Assembly: GCA_034422455.1 (NCBI GenBank)
Contig: DAOUJQ010000017.1
Location: forward strand, 1 to 64,000
DNA: 64,000 bases
Source of the DNA: UBA1127 sp034422455
GTDB lineage: Bacteria; Chloroflexota; Dehalococcoidia; Lucifugimonadales; UBA1127
Direction of reading: 5' to 3'
The notes under the pieces are model-generated. The model did no database searches and was not told the origin of the DNA. It was given only the letters and a program-made list of their open reading frames with translations. The translations under genes were made by a program, and so were the position numbers. Shown in pieces: positions 49,701 to 58,568 of this stretch (positions within the stretch are counted from its first letter, which is position 1; each line of letters begins with the position of its first letter).

Positions 49701-52382
49701 CTACCCGTCCTTCGCCTCTCGCGCCTGCTGCTGCAGCGCGTACAGCTTGTTCAGCGCCTCCAGCGGCGTCATCTCCGTGATGTCGAGTCCAAGCACCGCG
49801 TCGCGAAGCCCGTCGTCCGCCGCCGGCAGCAGTGGCAGCTGTGCGCTCTGCGGCGCTGTCCCCTGCGGTCTCCTCCCCCGTTTCGGCGCGTCGTCGGCCT
49901 CCAGCTCCGCCAGCAACTCCGTCGCACGGCTCACCAGCGGCGGCGGCAGCCCCGCCAGCCGCGCGACGTGTACGCCGTAGCTCCGGTCCGCGCCGCCGGG
50001 CACGATGCGGTGCAGGAACGTCACCTGTCCGTCGGCCTCCACTGCCGTGACGTTGTAGTTGACCGCGTTCGGCAGGTAGTCGGCCAGCGCCGTCAGCTCG
50101 TGGTAGTGCGTCGCAAACAGCGTCTTGCACCCCAGCCGGGGGTGGCTGTGCAGGTACTCCGCCACCGCCCGCGCGATGGCCAGCCCGTCGTACGTGCTCG
50201 TTCCGCGTCCGATTTCGTCCAGGATCACCAGCGACTCCGCGGTCGCGTGGTGCAGGATTGCCGCCGTCTCCACCATCTCCACCATGAACGTCGACTGCCC
50301 CGTCGCCAGGTCGTCCTGCAGCCCGACGCGCGTGAAGATGCGGTCGACGATGCCCATGCGCACCGCGTCCGCCGGCACGAAGCTGCCCACCTGCGCCATG
50401 AGCACGATGAGCGCGACCTGCCGGATGTACGTCGATTTCCCCGCCATGTTCGGCCCGGTCAGCACCATCAGCGATGCCCCGGCCTGCCCCATCGCCGTGT
50501 CGTTCGGCACGAAGGCCCCCGCCGGCAGCACGTGCTCGACCACCGGGTGCCGGCCGCCGCTGATCTCCAGCACGCCATCGTCGGCGAACGCCGGCCGCAC
50601 GTACCCGTTCCGCGACGCCGCCTCTGCCAGCCCGCGGAAAAGGTCCACCTGCGCCACCGCTGACGCCGTCTCCAGGATGCGCGATGCCTCGTTGGCGACC
50701 TGCCTGCACACCTGCCGGAAGATGGCGTTCTCCAGCTCCTCCAGCCGCTCCTCCGCGTTCAGGATGAGCGCCTCGTACTCCTTCAGCTCCGGCGTGATGA
50801 ACCGCTCGGCGTTCACCAGCGTCTGCCGCCGGATGTAGTCCTCGGGCACGCGCGCGAGGTTCGCGTTCGACACCTCCAGGTAGTAGCCGAACACCTTGTT
50901 GTACCCGACCCGCAAGTTGCCGATGCCCGACCGCTCCCGCTCCTGCCGTTCCAGCCCCGCGATGAACTCCTTGGCGTCACGGGACGCGCTTCGCAGGTTG
51001 TCCAGCTCCGCCGAGAACCCCGGCCGCACGACGTCGCCGTGCCCGCCCAGCGCGGCCGGGTCGTCGTTCACCGCCTCCGCGATGACCGCCGCCACGTCCT
51101 CGCACGGGTGCAGGTCCTCCCGCAGCCGACCGACGGCCTCCTCGCCCTCCGCCAGCAGCGCGAGCATGGCGGGCACCGCTTCCAGACTCCGCCGCAGCGA
51201 CACCACCTCGCGGGGCAGCGCCGTCCCCGCCGTCACCCGGTTCACCAGCCGCTCCAGGTCGCTCATGCCGCCCAGCAGCGCCGCCGTGTTCTCTCGCCGG
51301 ATGCTGCTCGCGTGGAACCACGCGACGGCGTCCAGCCGGCGCTCCAGCTCGCCACGGTCGAGCAGCGGCTGCCCCAGCCACCGCCGCAGCAGGCGTCCGC
51401 CCATCGGCGTCTTGGTGTAGTCGAGCACGTCCAGCAGTGCCGTCCCGCCCCCGAAGCGCCCCGCGCGAAAGAGTTCCAGGTTTCGCCGCGTCTGGTAGTC
51501 GAGCGTCATGTACCGTTCGGGCGAGTAGGTGTGCAACGACGTAAGCTGCCCCACCTTGCCCCGCTGCGTGTCCTGCAGGTAGGCCAGCAGCGCCCCCGCA
51601 GCCTGGATGGCGAGCGGCAAGCCCTCGCACCCGAAGGCTTCCAGCGTGGTTACGCCGAAGTGCTCCAGCAGCGTCCGCCGCGCCGCCCCCAGCCGGTACA
51701 GGCTGTCCGCCGTCGGCGTGACCGACGGCCCCGGGTCGTCGGCCTGCGACGGCTTCAGCGCGCCAACGATGCTCCCCGCGTCCGCCTCCTCGGGCACAAG
51801 CAGTTCGGCGGGCGACAGCCGCTCAAGCTCCAGCGGCAGCGTCAGCAACGGCACCTCCGCCGTCGCGAACTCCGCCGTTGTGATGTCCGCGTACGCCAGC
51901 CCCGCCTTGTCACCCGACAGCGCCACCGCCGCGATGAAGTTGTTGGCCCGCTCGTCCAGCAGCCCCGGCTCCACCACCGTGCCCGGCGTCACCACGCGCA
52001 CCACGTCCCGCTCGACGAGCCCGGCGCTTGCCGCCGGGTCGCTGACCTGCTCGCAGATCGCCACCTTGTAGCCCCGCCGGATGAGCCGGGCGAGGTAGCT
52101 CTCCAGCGCGTGCGCGGGCACCCCCGCCATCGGCACCCGCTGGCCCTTGCCCATGTCGCGCCCCGTCAGCACGATCTCCAGCTCGGCCGCTGCCGTGCGC
52201 GCGTCGTCGTCGAACGTCTCGTAGAAGTCCCCCAGCCGGAACAGCACGATGGCGTCCGGGTGCTGCGCCTTCACCTCCAGGTACTGCCGCCGCAGCGGCG
52301 TCAACCCGCGCGCAGCCCCGCCGTCACCGTTGGCAGCCGCGCTGCCTTGTTTCCCGCGTTGCTTGTCGGATACGCGTGCCAT
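49701..52382 (-). CDS. mutS: DNA mismatch repair protein MutS
   Basis: MutS recognises mismatches and starts repair. The 893-residue protein has the mismatch-wedge motif FYE within LGDFYETF (about 45-56), a core and clamp domain, Walker A GPNMAGKST, Walker B VILDEIGRGTS and the signature STFMVEMVE. The C-terminal region (about 835-893) carries the short dimerisation helix. It is full-length and normal. No mutL is adjacent. Confidence 0.97.
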   Translation of the reverse strand: MARVSDKQRGKQGSAAANGDGGAARGLTPLRRQYLEVKAQHPDAIVLFRLGDFYETFDDDARTAAAELEIVLTGRDMGKGQRVPMAGVPAHALESYLARLIRRGYKVAICEQVSDPAASAGLVERDVVRVVTPGTVVEPGLLDERANNFIAAVALSGDKAGLAYADITTAEFATAEVPLLTLPLELERLSPAELLVPEEADAGSIVGALKPSQADDPGPSVTPTADSLYRLGAARRTLLEHFGVTTLEAFGCEGLPLAIQAAGALLAYLQDTQRGKVGQLTSLHTYSPERYMTLDYQTRRNLELFRAGRFGGGTALLDVLDYTKTPMGGRLLRRWLGQPLLDRGELERRLDAVAWFHASSIRRENTAALLGGMSDLERLVNRVTAGTALPREVVSLRRSLEAVPAMLALLAEGEEAVGRLREDLHPCEDVAAVIAEAVNDDPAALGGHGDVVRPGFSAELDNLRSASRDAKEFIAGLERQERERSGIGNLRVGYNKVFGYYLEVSNANLARVPEDYIRRQTLVNAERFITPELKEYEALILNAEERLEELENAIFRQVCRQVANEASRILETASAVAQVDLFRGLAEAASRNGYVRPAFADDGVLEISGGRHPVVEHVLPAGAFVPNDTAMGQAGASLMVLTGPNMAGKSTYIRQVALIVLMAQVGSFVPADAVRMGIVDRIFTRVGLQDDLATGQSTFMVEMVETAAILHHATAESLVILDEIGRGTSTYDGLAIARAVAEYLHSHPRLGCKTLFATHYHELTALADYLPNAVNYNVTAVEADGQVTFLHRIVPGGADRSYGVHVARLAGLPPPLVSRATELLAELEADDAPKRGRRPQGTAPQSAQLPLLPAADDGLRDAVLGLDITEMTPLEALNKLYALQQQAREAKDG

Positions 52383-52469
52383 AGCGGCCCTTGATTGTCC
52401 TGTGGAGGGGTTGCATGCATGATACCCCGCCGGCGAGGGCGATTCTACGCACCAGTGTCCCGCATTCGT

Positions 52470-52499
52470 CGTTCCTGCGAAGGCAGGAACCCAGAGGGG
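52470..52499. repeat. Dispersed palindrome family B
   Basis: gttcctgcgaaggcaggaac followed by ccagagg; perfect arms GTTCCTGC/GCAGGAAC around gaag. Confidence 0.8.
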
Positions 52500-52557
52500 T
52501 CGCGGTGGGAGGGGTGCCTCCGTGCCTCTCAGCTTTCAGGAGCCTAGCCCCCTCCCT

Positions 52558-52585
52558 CATACCGGCGAATGCCGGTATCCAGAAG
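52558..52585. repeat. Dispersed palindrome family C
   Basis: cataccggcgaatgccggtat followed by ccagaag; perfect arms ATACCGGC/GCCGGTAT. Confidence 0.8.
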
Positions 52586-52626
52586 AGTGGAGAGGGAGAG
52601 ACGTGGGGCGCCCCGCCCCGGCTCGC

Positions 52627-52847
52627 ATGCCCTGCCACCAGCCCCTCGCCCCAACCCCGTGGCGTTCGGTACCCTCCTCTCATGCATAGCGCATGCAAGA
52701 AACGTGAACCGGACGTCGCCATCCCCCTCTTGCCCCCGCGGCGCGCAACGGCCCGGATTCGTTTCCCCCGGGTGAAAAATCGTGTTGTAGCTGGAACGTG
52801 CCACGTCAGCTACAACACGAATAGCAAGCGAATATCCCGCAGCTACG
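52627..52847 (+). repeat. Composite element, copy C (internally deleted)
   Basis: The 5' part (ccctgccaccagcccctcgc) is followed by a degraded gttcggtaccctcct-catg. The 3' part begins gtgaaaaat at 52772, then a 13-base perfect inverted repeat (52781-52793 with 52807-52819) and a terminal gcagctacg. The ORF found in copy B is absent. Confidence 0.65.
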
Positions 52848-52897
52848 AATCAGGAGATTGGAAGGGAACACTCGAAAGAGTTAAAACGCCCTGCGCC

Positions 52898-53662
52898 CTA
52901 CTGTTGCCCGCCCGCCTCCAGCTCCCGCAGGTACGCGAGGTCCTCCTCCGTCAGCGGCGCGTCCTTCAGCAGGTCCGGCCGCCGCTGCCGTGTCCGCAGC
53001 AGCGCCTGCTGCCGCCGCCACTTCGCGACGGCCCCGTGGTCGCCGGAGAGCAGGATGTCGGGCACCGCCATGCCCCGGTACTCCGCCGGCCGCGTGTACG
53101 ATGGCCCCTCCAGCAGGCCCTCGCTGAACGACTCCTCCACCGCCGACGACTCGTCGCCCAGCACGCCGGGGAGCAGCCGCACCACCGCGTCGACGATGGC
53201 CATCGCTGGGATCTCGCCGCCGGTGAGCACGTAGTCGCCCACCGAGATGACGTCCGTCGCCAGCGCCTCCTCGGCCCGCGCGTCCACGCCCTCGTACCGG
53301 CCGCAGATGAAGATGAGCGCCGCGTGTGCCGCGAGCTCACGAGCGACCGCCTGGGTGAACGGCCGTCCCTGCGGCGAGAGCAGGATGACCGGCGCGGCCT
53401 CTGCGATGTCCTCGCCCTGCCGCGCGGCCAGATCGGCACGCACCGCCTCGACGGCCAGGAAGAGCGGCTCCGGCTTCATCACCATGCCGGGCCCGCCGCC
53501 GAAGGGCGCGTCGTCGACGACGTGGTGCCGGTCGTGCGCGTAGTCGCGGATGTTGTGGAGTGTGATGGACGCGAGCCCGCGCTCACGCGCGCGGCCGATG
53601 ATGCTCTGGTCCAGCGGCCCGGTGAACATGCCGGGGAAGAGGGTCAGGATGGAGATGTCCAT
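52898..53662 (-). CDS. trmD: tRNA (guanine-N1)-methyltransferase
   Basis: TrmD methylates G37 of tRNAs using SAM. It is a 254-residue SPOUT enzyme with the trefoil-knot motifs CGRYEGVD and VGDYVLTGGE, and GGGPGMVMKPEPL. I start at the ATG giving MDISILTLFPGM. Eight further codons upstream are open. rpsP, rimM and rplS, its usual partners, are not here. Confidence 0.97.
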   Translation of the reverse strand: MDISILTLFPGMFTGPLDQSIIGRARERGLASITLHNIRDYAHDRHHVVDDAPFGGGPGMVMKPEPLFLAVEAVRADLAARQGEDIAEAAPVILLSPQGRPFTQAVARELAAHAALIFICGRYEGVDARAEEALATDVISVGDYVLTGGEIPAMAIVDAVVRLLPGVLGDESSAVEESFSEGLLEGPSYTRPAEYRGMAVPDILLSGDHGAVAKWRRQQALLRTRQRRPDLLKDAPLTEEDLAYLRELEAGGQQ

Positions 53663-53804
53663 GAAGCCTCGATTTTGCCTTCTCAAAACGGGGGGTCTAC
53701 GCCCTCTGGCAAGCCTGGAGACCGTCCCGGCCCGAAAAACGCGCGCTTTGGGCCTGCTCAGCTACGATCATGTGGTGCCGGGGCTCAAAAACCGGCCTCC
53801 GCGC

Positions 53805-54311
53805 CTACAGGGAACCCGTCGGGTGCTGCTGCGTCGGTCCCTCCATGGTCTGCAGCGCGTGCGGCAGCAGCGGCAGCAGCACGTCCAGGCACTGCCGCAC
53901 TCCACGCGGGCTCCCCGGCAGGTTGACGATGAGGCACCCGCCCCGCGTGCCGGAGACGCCGCGGCTGAGGTAGGACAGCGTCGTGAACTCCGATGTCTTG
54001 TACCGCATGATCTCTGAGAGCCCCGGCGCGAGCCGTTCCGCCACGGCCCGCGTCGCCTCCGGCGTGACATCGCGCGGACCGAACCCCGTGCCGCCCGTCG
54101 TGAGAACGACGTTCACCTGCTCGGACCAGCGCGTCAGCCGGTCTACGATGGTGTCGTAGTCGTCCGGCACCACTTCCCGCACCGTCACACTGAACCCGGC
54201 GGCAGTCGCAAGCTCGTCTATTACTCGGCCGCTTTCATCCTCCCGCGCGCCCTGCGCGCTGGAGTCGCTGCTGGTGAGAATCCCTACCGTGTACACGGGT
54301 CGTTCCTCCAT
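53805..54311 (-). CDS. mog: Molybdenum cofactor adenylyltransferase (Mog/MoaB family)
   Basis: This 168-residue protein would adenylate molybdopterin before molybdate insertion. The key motif TTGGTGFGPRDVTPEA is complete, preceded by the GILTSSDSSAQGAREDESGR region, and NLPGSPRGV near the end is also conserved. The family includes Mog and MoaB, which I do not separate. I use the ATG giving MEERPVYTVGIL. A long upstream extension of the frame is low-quality. An extended -10 promoter is close by. Confidence 0.92.
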   Translation of the reverse strand: MEERPVYTVGILTSSDSSAQGAREDESGRVIDELATAAGFSVTVREVVPDDYDTIVDRLTRWSEQVNVVLTTGGTGFGPRDVTPEATRAVAERLAPGLSEIMRYKTSEFTTLSYLSRGVSGTRGGCLIVNLPGSPRGVRQCLDVLLPLLPHALQTMEGPTQQHPTGSL

Positions 54312-54329
54312 AGTGTGGCGGCTGTTGCC

Positions 54330-54338
54330 ATCATAGCA
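54330..54338 (-). promoter_or_regulatory. Extended -10 promoter of mog
   Basis: Minus strand TGC-TATGAT, about 20 bases before the mog start codon; the transcript leader would be very short. Confidence 0.5.
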
Positions 54339-54657
54339 CAGGGCAGAACACGCCCGGGTTGTCCGTCTTGGAGGTGTTCGACTCTTGCTCTTGGCTTGGT
54401 CGGTGGTACACTCTCCGGAGGGGGATTCGGTGGACTGGGAAGCGGTCCGACTGACCTCTTGATGAATGGATGACGCTATCTGCAGAGAGCCAAAACCGTA
54501 TCTGATATACGTGGCTGCATCGGAATAGGCGTCATTCACCGTGTCACTGAGACATTTTTGAGAAAAGTTTCAAAAGGGGTTGACAAACCATTTTCGATGG
54601 CTTTTAATGCCTCACATGCCCCGCGTATGGGCTATATCTGGGTTGAGACGTTAAAAA
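54339..54657. other. Intergenic region mog-rsmH
   Basis: I see no gene. It becomes A/T-rich from about 54540 and contains the division-operon promoter at 54580-54608. mraZ, which normally precedes rsmH, is absent. Confidence 0.6.
54580..54608 (+). promoter_or_regulatory. Strong promoter of rsmH-ftsA-ftsZ
   Basis: TTGACA (54580-54585), a 17-base spacer and TTTAAT (54603-54608): eleven of twelve consensus bases. Transcription would begin about 43 bases before the rsmH GTG. Confidence 0.8.
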
Positions 54658-55560
54658 GTGACGCCACATGACACTGGACAACAGCCAGTGCACCAGCCGG
54701 TGCTTGTCACAGAGGTGCTGGAGGCCTTGGCCGTTGCACCAGGAGGCGCGTATATCGACTGCACGGTGGGCGAGGGAGGCCACACGGAAGCCATCCTCAA
54801 CGCCGCACCGGAATGTCTAGTCATAGGACTGGACCGGGACCCAACGGCGCTGGCGGCCGCGAAGGCACGGCTGGCACGGTTCGGAGACCGCGTCCGCCTC
54901 GTCAACGACTCCTACACGACGTTGGCGGAGCAGGCCGGGTTGCAGGGGGGCAGTACCGTCATGGGCGTCCTCCTCGATCTGGGCCTCTCCAGCCTCCAGT
55001 TGGAGTCGGAGGACCGGGGTTTCAGCTTCCTCCGCGACGGGCCGCTGGACATGCGGTTCGGTCCGCAGGACGGCATGACGGCCGATGACGTGGTCAACCG
55101 CTTCTCAGAGCGTGACCTCGTCCGCACCATCCACGAGTACGGCGAGGAGCCGAGGGCGCGAAGGGTCGCCAGGGCAATCGTCCAGCGGCGGCCAATCCGG
55201 GGGACAGCGCACTTGGCCCAGGTGGTGCAGGACGCGCTGGGACGCCGGGGCCGGATCCATCCGGCCACCCGCACGTTCCAGGCGGTCCGCATGGAAGTGA
55301 ACCAGGAGTTGGCGGCCCTCAGGACCGCGCTCGCGTCTGCGGCGGAAACGCTGCAGCCCGGCGGCAGGTTGGCGGTCATCAGCTACCACTCTCTGGAGGA
55401 CCGATTGGTGAAGACGACGTTCCGGGAGTCCGCCGTGCTGAAGGTGCTGACCAAGAAGCCCATTACCCCCTCCCGAGAGGAGGTCGTGTACAACCCGCGA
55501 AGTCGGAGCGCCCGTTTGCGGGCGGCCGAGCGGTTGGAAGGAGGCAAGGCCTCCAAGTAG
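54658..55560 (+). CDS. rsmH: 16S rRNA (cytosine-N4)-methyltransferase RsmH
   Basis: RsmH (MraW) methylates C1402 of 16S rRNA. The 300-residue protein has the SAM loop YIDCTVGEGGHTEAIL, GLDRDPTA, LLDLGLSSLQL and VISYHSLEDRLVK. The start is GTG with a weak ribosome site. It is the first gene of the division cluster under a strong promoter. Confidence 0.97.
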   Translation: MTPHDTGQQPVHQPVLVTEVLEALAVAPGGAYIDCTVGEGGHTEAILNAAPECLVIGLDRDPTALAAAKARLARFGDRVRLVNDSYTTLAEQAGLQGGSTVMGVLLDLGLSSLQLESEDRGFSFLRDGPLDMRFGPQDGMTADDVVNRFSERDLVRTIHEYGEEPRARRVARAIVQRRPIRGTAHLAQVVQDALGRRGRIHPATRTFQAVRMEVNQELAALRTALASAAETLQPGGRLAVISYHSLEDRLVKTTFRESAVLKVLTKKPITPSREEVVYNPRSRSARLRAAERLEGGKASK

Positions 55561-55810
55561 ATAGGAACCTGTGATATAGGGGTGCTGGCCCCCTCCATCA
55601 GGCACCCCTCGAAAGAAGGCCTGGCCACGCGGACGGCAATTGCCTACTCATGCCTAACCGTCCTCCCCTCGGCCAGTGCCCCTATATCTCGGGTATTTGG
55701 CGCCCAGGAGACTGAGAAGAATTCCTCAGCCGGCCCCACGCCGGGCGAGGCTGAGACCGTTGAGCCGCCGGTTCTGCTACGCGCCGCGGGATCGGGGAAA
55801 GGGACGCGAT
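55561..55810. other. Gap between rsmH and ftsA
   Basis: This 250-base gap contains a hairpin, AGGGGTGC (55578-55585) with GCACCCCT (55602-55609), without a T run. No ftsL-like gene, which usually follows rsmH, can be seen on either strand. Confidence 0.6.
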
Positions 55811-57073
55811 ATGGCGAAAGACGTCACGTTTAGTGCTATAGACGTGGGGACCACCAAGGTGCTCACGCTCATAGGCCGTCACGACGGCATGGGCGGCGCT
55901 GAGATTTTGGGCGCGGGCTTGGCCCCCTCCTCCGGCCTCCGCAAGGGGATCATCGTCGATGCGGGCGAGGCGCAGGAGAGCATCCGCGCGTCCCTGAACG
56001 ACGCCCGGCAGGCTGCCGGCGTTGCCCCCGCATCCGCATTCGTCACGGTTTCCGGTGTCCACGTGGAGTCCTACCCCTGCGCGGGAACGCTCCACTCCAC
56101 GCGGCAGAACGTTCCCGTCTCCCAGGCCGAGTTGGACCGCGCCCTGGCCGAGGCGCACCCCATGGACCTTCCTCCCAGGAAGAGAGTGCTGCACAAGCTC
56201 CCGCGCACGTATTCCATCGACGGGCTGAACTCGGTGCGCAACCCCATTGGCATGCACGCCCTGCGCATCGATGTCGAGGCCGTCTGCATGGCGGGAGACG
56301 CCTCTGCCGTCTCAGCCGTGGTCAACGCCGTGGAGAGCGCCCGCCTACGCGTCGAGGGTGTTGTGGCCGCCCCCATCGCCGTTGCTGAAGCAGTCCTCAC
56401 TGAAGATGAGATGGAGCGGGGCGTTGTGGTTATGGACATCGGCGGCGGCGTCACGACACTTGCCCTGTACCGCCATGGGTCCCTCTGGAGCGCAGGCGTC
56501 CTCCCCCTCGGCGGCAGCCAGTTCACCTCGGACCTGTCCGTAGCGCTCAACATCTCCTATGAGGGTGCGCTGGAGCTGAAGGAGCGCCACGGTGTGGCGG
56601 CCCTGGATGTGATGGGCGACGACGAGGCAGTCGCGATCGAGGACCCCGCCGAGGGCCGTTTCCTGCGCGTCGAGCGGCGCACAATCGCTCGCTACCTCCA
56701 CGAGCGCGCCGGCGAGCTGTTCAAGCTGGCGGCGCTCAAGCTCCGTGGCTACAACCACGCCACCCTGCCGTCCGGCGGTCTCGTGCTGACCGGAGGTGGG
56801 TCCAGCATCCGCGGCATCGAGCGTGTCGCGCGGCAGGTGCTCGGGTCGCCCGTGCGGTTTGCCCTGCCTGACAACCCCGCGTTGCCCTACGACCTGCGCG
56901 ACCCCGCCTTTTCCGCGGGTATCGGCGCGTTCTATTGGGCTGCACGGCGCCCGCACTCCGCAGAGTCCGTGCGGGGAGACGAACGGAGGCACAGCGTCAA
57001 CGCAAGCCACGCCCAGGCAAACGCAAGCCCCCTGGGCTGGTTCAAGGGTCGCATGAGCAAGGTGGCTTCCTAG
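55811..57073 (+). CDS. ftsA: Cell division protein FtsA
   Basis: FtsA is an actin-fold ATPase that ties FtsZ to the membrane. The 420-residue protein has IDVGTTKVLTLIG at the start, a 1C domain with FVTVSGVHVES, VVMDIGGGVTTLALY and LTGGGSSIRGIE. The C-terminal amphipathic helix region (SPLGWFKGRMSKVAS) follows a short linker. I use the ATG giving MAKDVTFSAID, after a gggaaaggga ribosome site. It is 39 bases upstream of ftsZ. Confidence 0.95.
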   Translation: MAKDVTFSAIDVGTTKVLTLIGRHDGMGGAEILGAGLAPSSGLRKGIIVDAGEAQESIRASLNDARQAAGVAPASAFVTVSGVHVESYPCAGTLHSTRQNVPVSQAELDRALAEAHPMDLPPRKRVLHKLPRTYSIDGLNSVRNPIGMHALRIDVEAVCMAGDASAVSAVVNAVESARLRVEGVVAAPIAVAEAVLTEDEMERGVVVMDIGGGVTTLALYRHGSLWSAGVLPLGGSQFTSDLSVALNISYEGALELKERHGVAALDVMGDDEAVAIEDPAEGRFLRVERRTIARYLHERAGELFKLAALKLRGYNHATLPSGGLVLTGGGSSIRGIERVARQVLGSPVRFALPDNPALPYDLRDPAFSAGIGAFYWAARRPHSAESVRGDERRHSVNASHAQANASPLGWFKGRMSKVAS

Positions 57074-57112
57074 CTCATTGCTTAGATACGTCATCCAGGA
57101 AGGAGAAGTCCC

Positions 57113-58222
57113 ATGCCAGAGTTCCCATACCAGCCGAGCGAGTTTGGCTCTGTCAACAACGCGCCCACCATCAAGGTGGTCGGGGCGGGCGGCGGCGGCT
57201 CCAACGCCGTCAACCGCATGTTCCGCACACCCATTCCCGGTGTGGACTACTCGGTCGTCAACACGGACGCCCAGGCCCTGCAGCGCTGTGACGTTCCCTT
57301 CCGCATTCAGGTTGGCGAGCGCCTGACCCGCGGCCTTGGCGTCGGCGGCGACCCCGAGACCGGCCGGCTGTCCGCCGAGGAGAGCCGCGAGCGCCTGACC
57401 GAGCTGGTCAAGGGCGCGGACATGGTCTTCGTCGCCGCCGGCATGGGCGGCGGCACCGGCACGGGCTCCGCGCCCGTCATCGCCGAGATCGCCCGGGAGA
57501 CCGGCGCCCTCACCGTCGCCGTGGTCACCAAGCCCTTCTCCTTCGAGGGTGCCCACCGCCGCCGGCACGCCGATGACGGCATTCAGCGCCTCCGCGACAA
57601 GGTCGACTCCCTCATCGTCATCCCCAACGACCGCCTCAGCGCCATCAGTGGCGAGGAGGTCACCATGTCCAACGCCTTTGGCATGGCCGACGACGTGCTA
57701 CGCCAGGCCGTCCAGTCCATCGCCGAGCTGGTCACCACCCCCGGCGAGATCAACCTGGACTTCGCCGACGTGAAGAGCGTCATGTCCCACGCGGGGCCCT
57801 CCTGGCTCGGCATCGGCACCGGCTCCGGCGAACGCCGTGCCGTCATGGCGGCCCGCGCCGCGGTGTCCTGCCCACTGCTGGAGGTCTCCATTGAAGGCGC
57901 CAGGGGCGTACTCTTCAACATCACCGGCGGCACGGACCTCACGCTGAGTGAGGTGAACGCGGCCGCTGACGCCATCCAGGAAGTCGTGGACCCGGATGCC
58001 AACATCTTCTTTGGCATGGCCACAGACCCGTCGATGGAGGATGAGGTCCGGCTCACCATCATCGCCACCGGTTTCCCAACCCCGGACATCCTGGTTCCAG
58101 ACAGGCCGGAAGCAATTGCCGGCTGGGACGACCAGGAGCTTGACATTGATTTACCGCCGTTCTTGCGGAACTCCTCCTCCCTAGCACGGCGCCAGGTCAC
58201 ATCCTGGACTTCCGGGCTATAA
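57113..58222 (+). CDS. ftsZ: Cell division protein FtsZ
   Basis: FtsZ is the tubulin-like GTPase that forms the division ring. The 369-residue protein has the GTP-binding signature GGGTGTG at 112-118 and T7-loop residues N214 and D219 (NLDFADV). A C-terminal FtsA-binding peptide is at 344-352 (DIDLPPFLR). The linker between globular domain and peptide is only about 22 residues, and 17 residues follow the peptide. Two hairpins with the look of terminators follow the stop codon. Confidence 0.97.
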   Translation: MPEFPYQPSEFGSVNNAPTIKVVGAGGGGSNAVNRMFRTPIPGVDYSVVNTDAQALQRCDVPFRIQVGERLTRGLGVGGDPETGRLSAEESRERLTELVKGADMVFVAAGMGGGTGTGSAPVIAEIARETGALTVAVVTKPFSFEGAHRRRHADDGIQRLRDKVDSLIVIPNDRLSAISGEEVTMSNAFGMADDVLRQAVQSIAELVTTPGEINLDFADVKSVMSHAGPSWLGIGTGSGERRAVMAARAAVSCPLLEVSIEGARGVLFNITGGTDLTLSEVNAAADAIQEVVDPDANIFFGMATDPSMEDEVRLTIIATGFPTPDILVPDRPEAIAGWDDQELDIDLPPFLRNSSSLARRQVTSWTSGL

Positions 58223-58241
58223 CCTCCAACCCTCTCATAGC

Positions 58242-58299
58242 GCCCGAGAATTCGGGCCCCTCCCTCGCCACCGGGCCGCCCTGCCACCAGGGCGGCCCG
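58242..58299 (+). terminator. Tandem hairpins after ftsZ
   Basis: A first stem is GCCCGA/TCGGGC (58242-58257). A second is CGGGCCGCCCTG/CAGGGCGGCCCG (58272-58299), a perfect 12-base stem with a four-base loop, followed by ctta. It probably ends the rsmH-ftsA-ftsZ transcript. Confidence 0.7.
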
Positions 58300-58568
58300 C
58301 TTACGTCTGCCCCCTTTCATCGCAAATTGTGTACTGATGCAATTATTGATGCTGGCATAAGCCAATTCCGTGTGGTATGTTATGTCTTGCTTGCACTAAG
58401 CTGTGCAGCTGCCTTGCGAAAACATCTGGTGCTTGGCCAAGGCCCGCTTACCGGGCATCGAGGATCCCCCCGGCCGGCTCCTCACCCGAGCAGGGCAAAG
58501 AGGCGGTGCTGCGTTCCGCGAGAGGGACGCTCCCGGTCCGCCGCGCAGCCGAGCAAAAGGAGGCTGAC
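58300..58568. other. Leader of the cupredoxin gene
   Basis: An A/T-richer stretch at 58315-58400 includes a weak tggtatgtt extended -10-like site. No gene is seen. Confidence 0.4.

Larger units (their letters stand above)
52383..52897. other. Repeat-rich gap between mutS and trmD
   Basis: No gene is supported. It contains a family B palindrome (52470-52499), a family C palindrome (52558-52585) and composite element copy C (about 52627-52847). An open frame of 511 codons crosses it on the plus strand but is antisense to trmD and low-complexity. Confidence 0.7.

Noticed and set aside
54628..54642. MraZ-type TGGG repeats before rsmH
   Set aside because: Only two TGGG units occur, 11 bases apart instead of the regular 10, and no mraZ gene is present.
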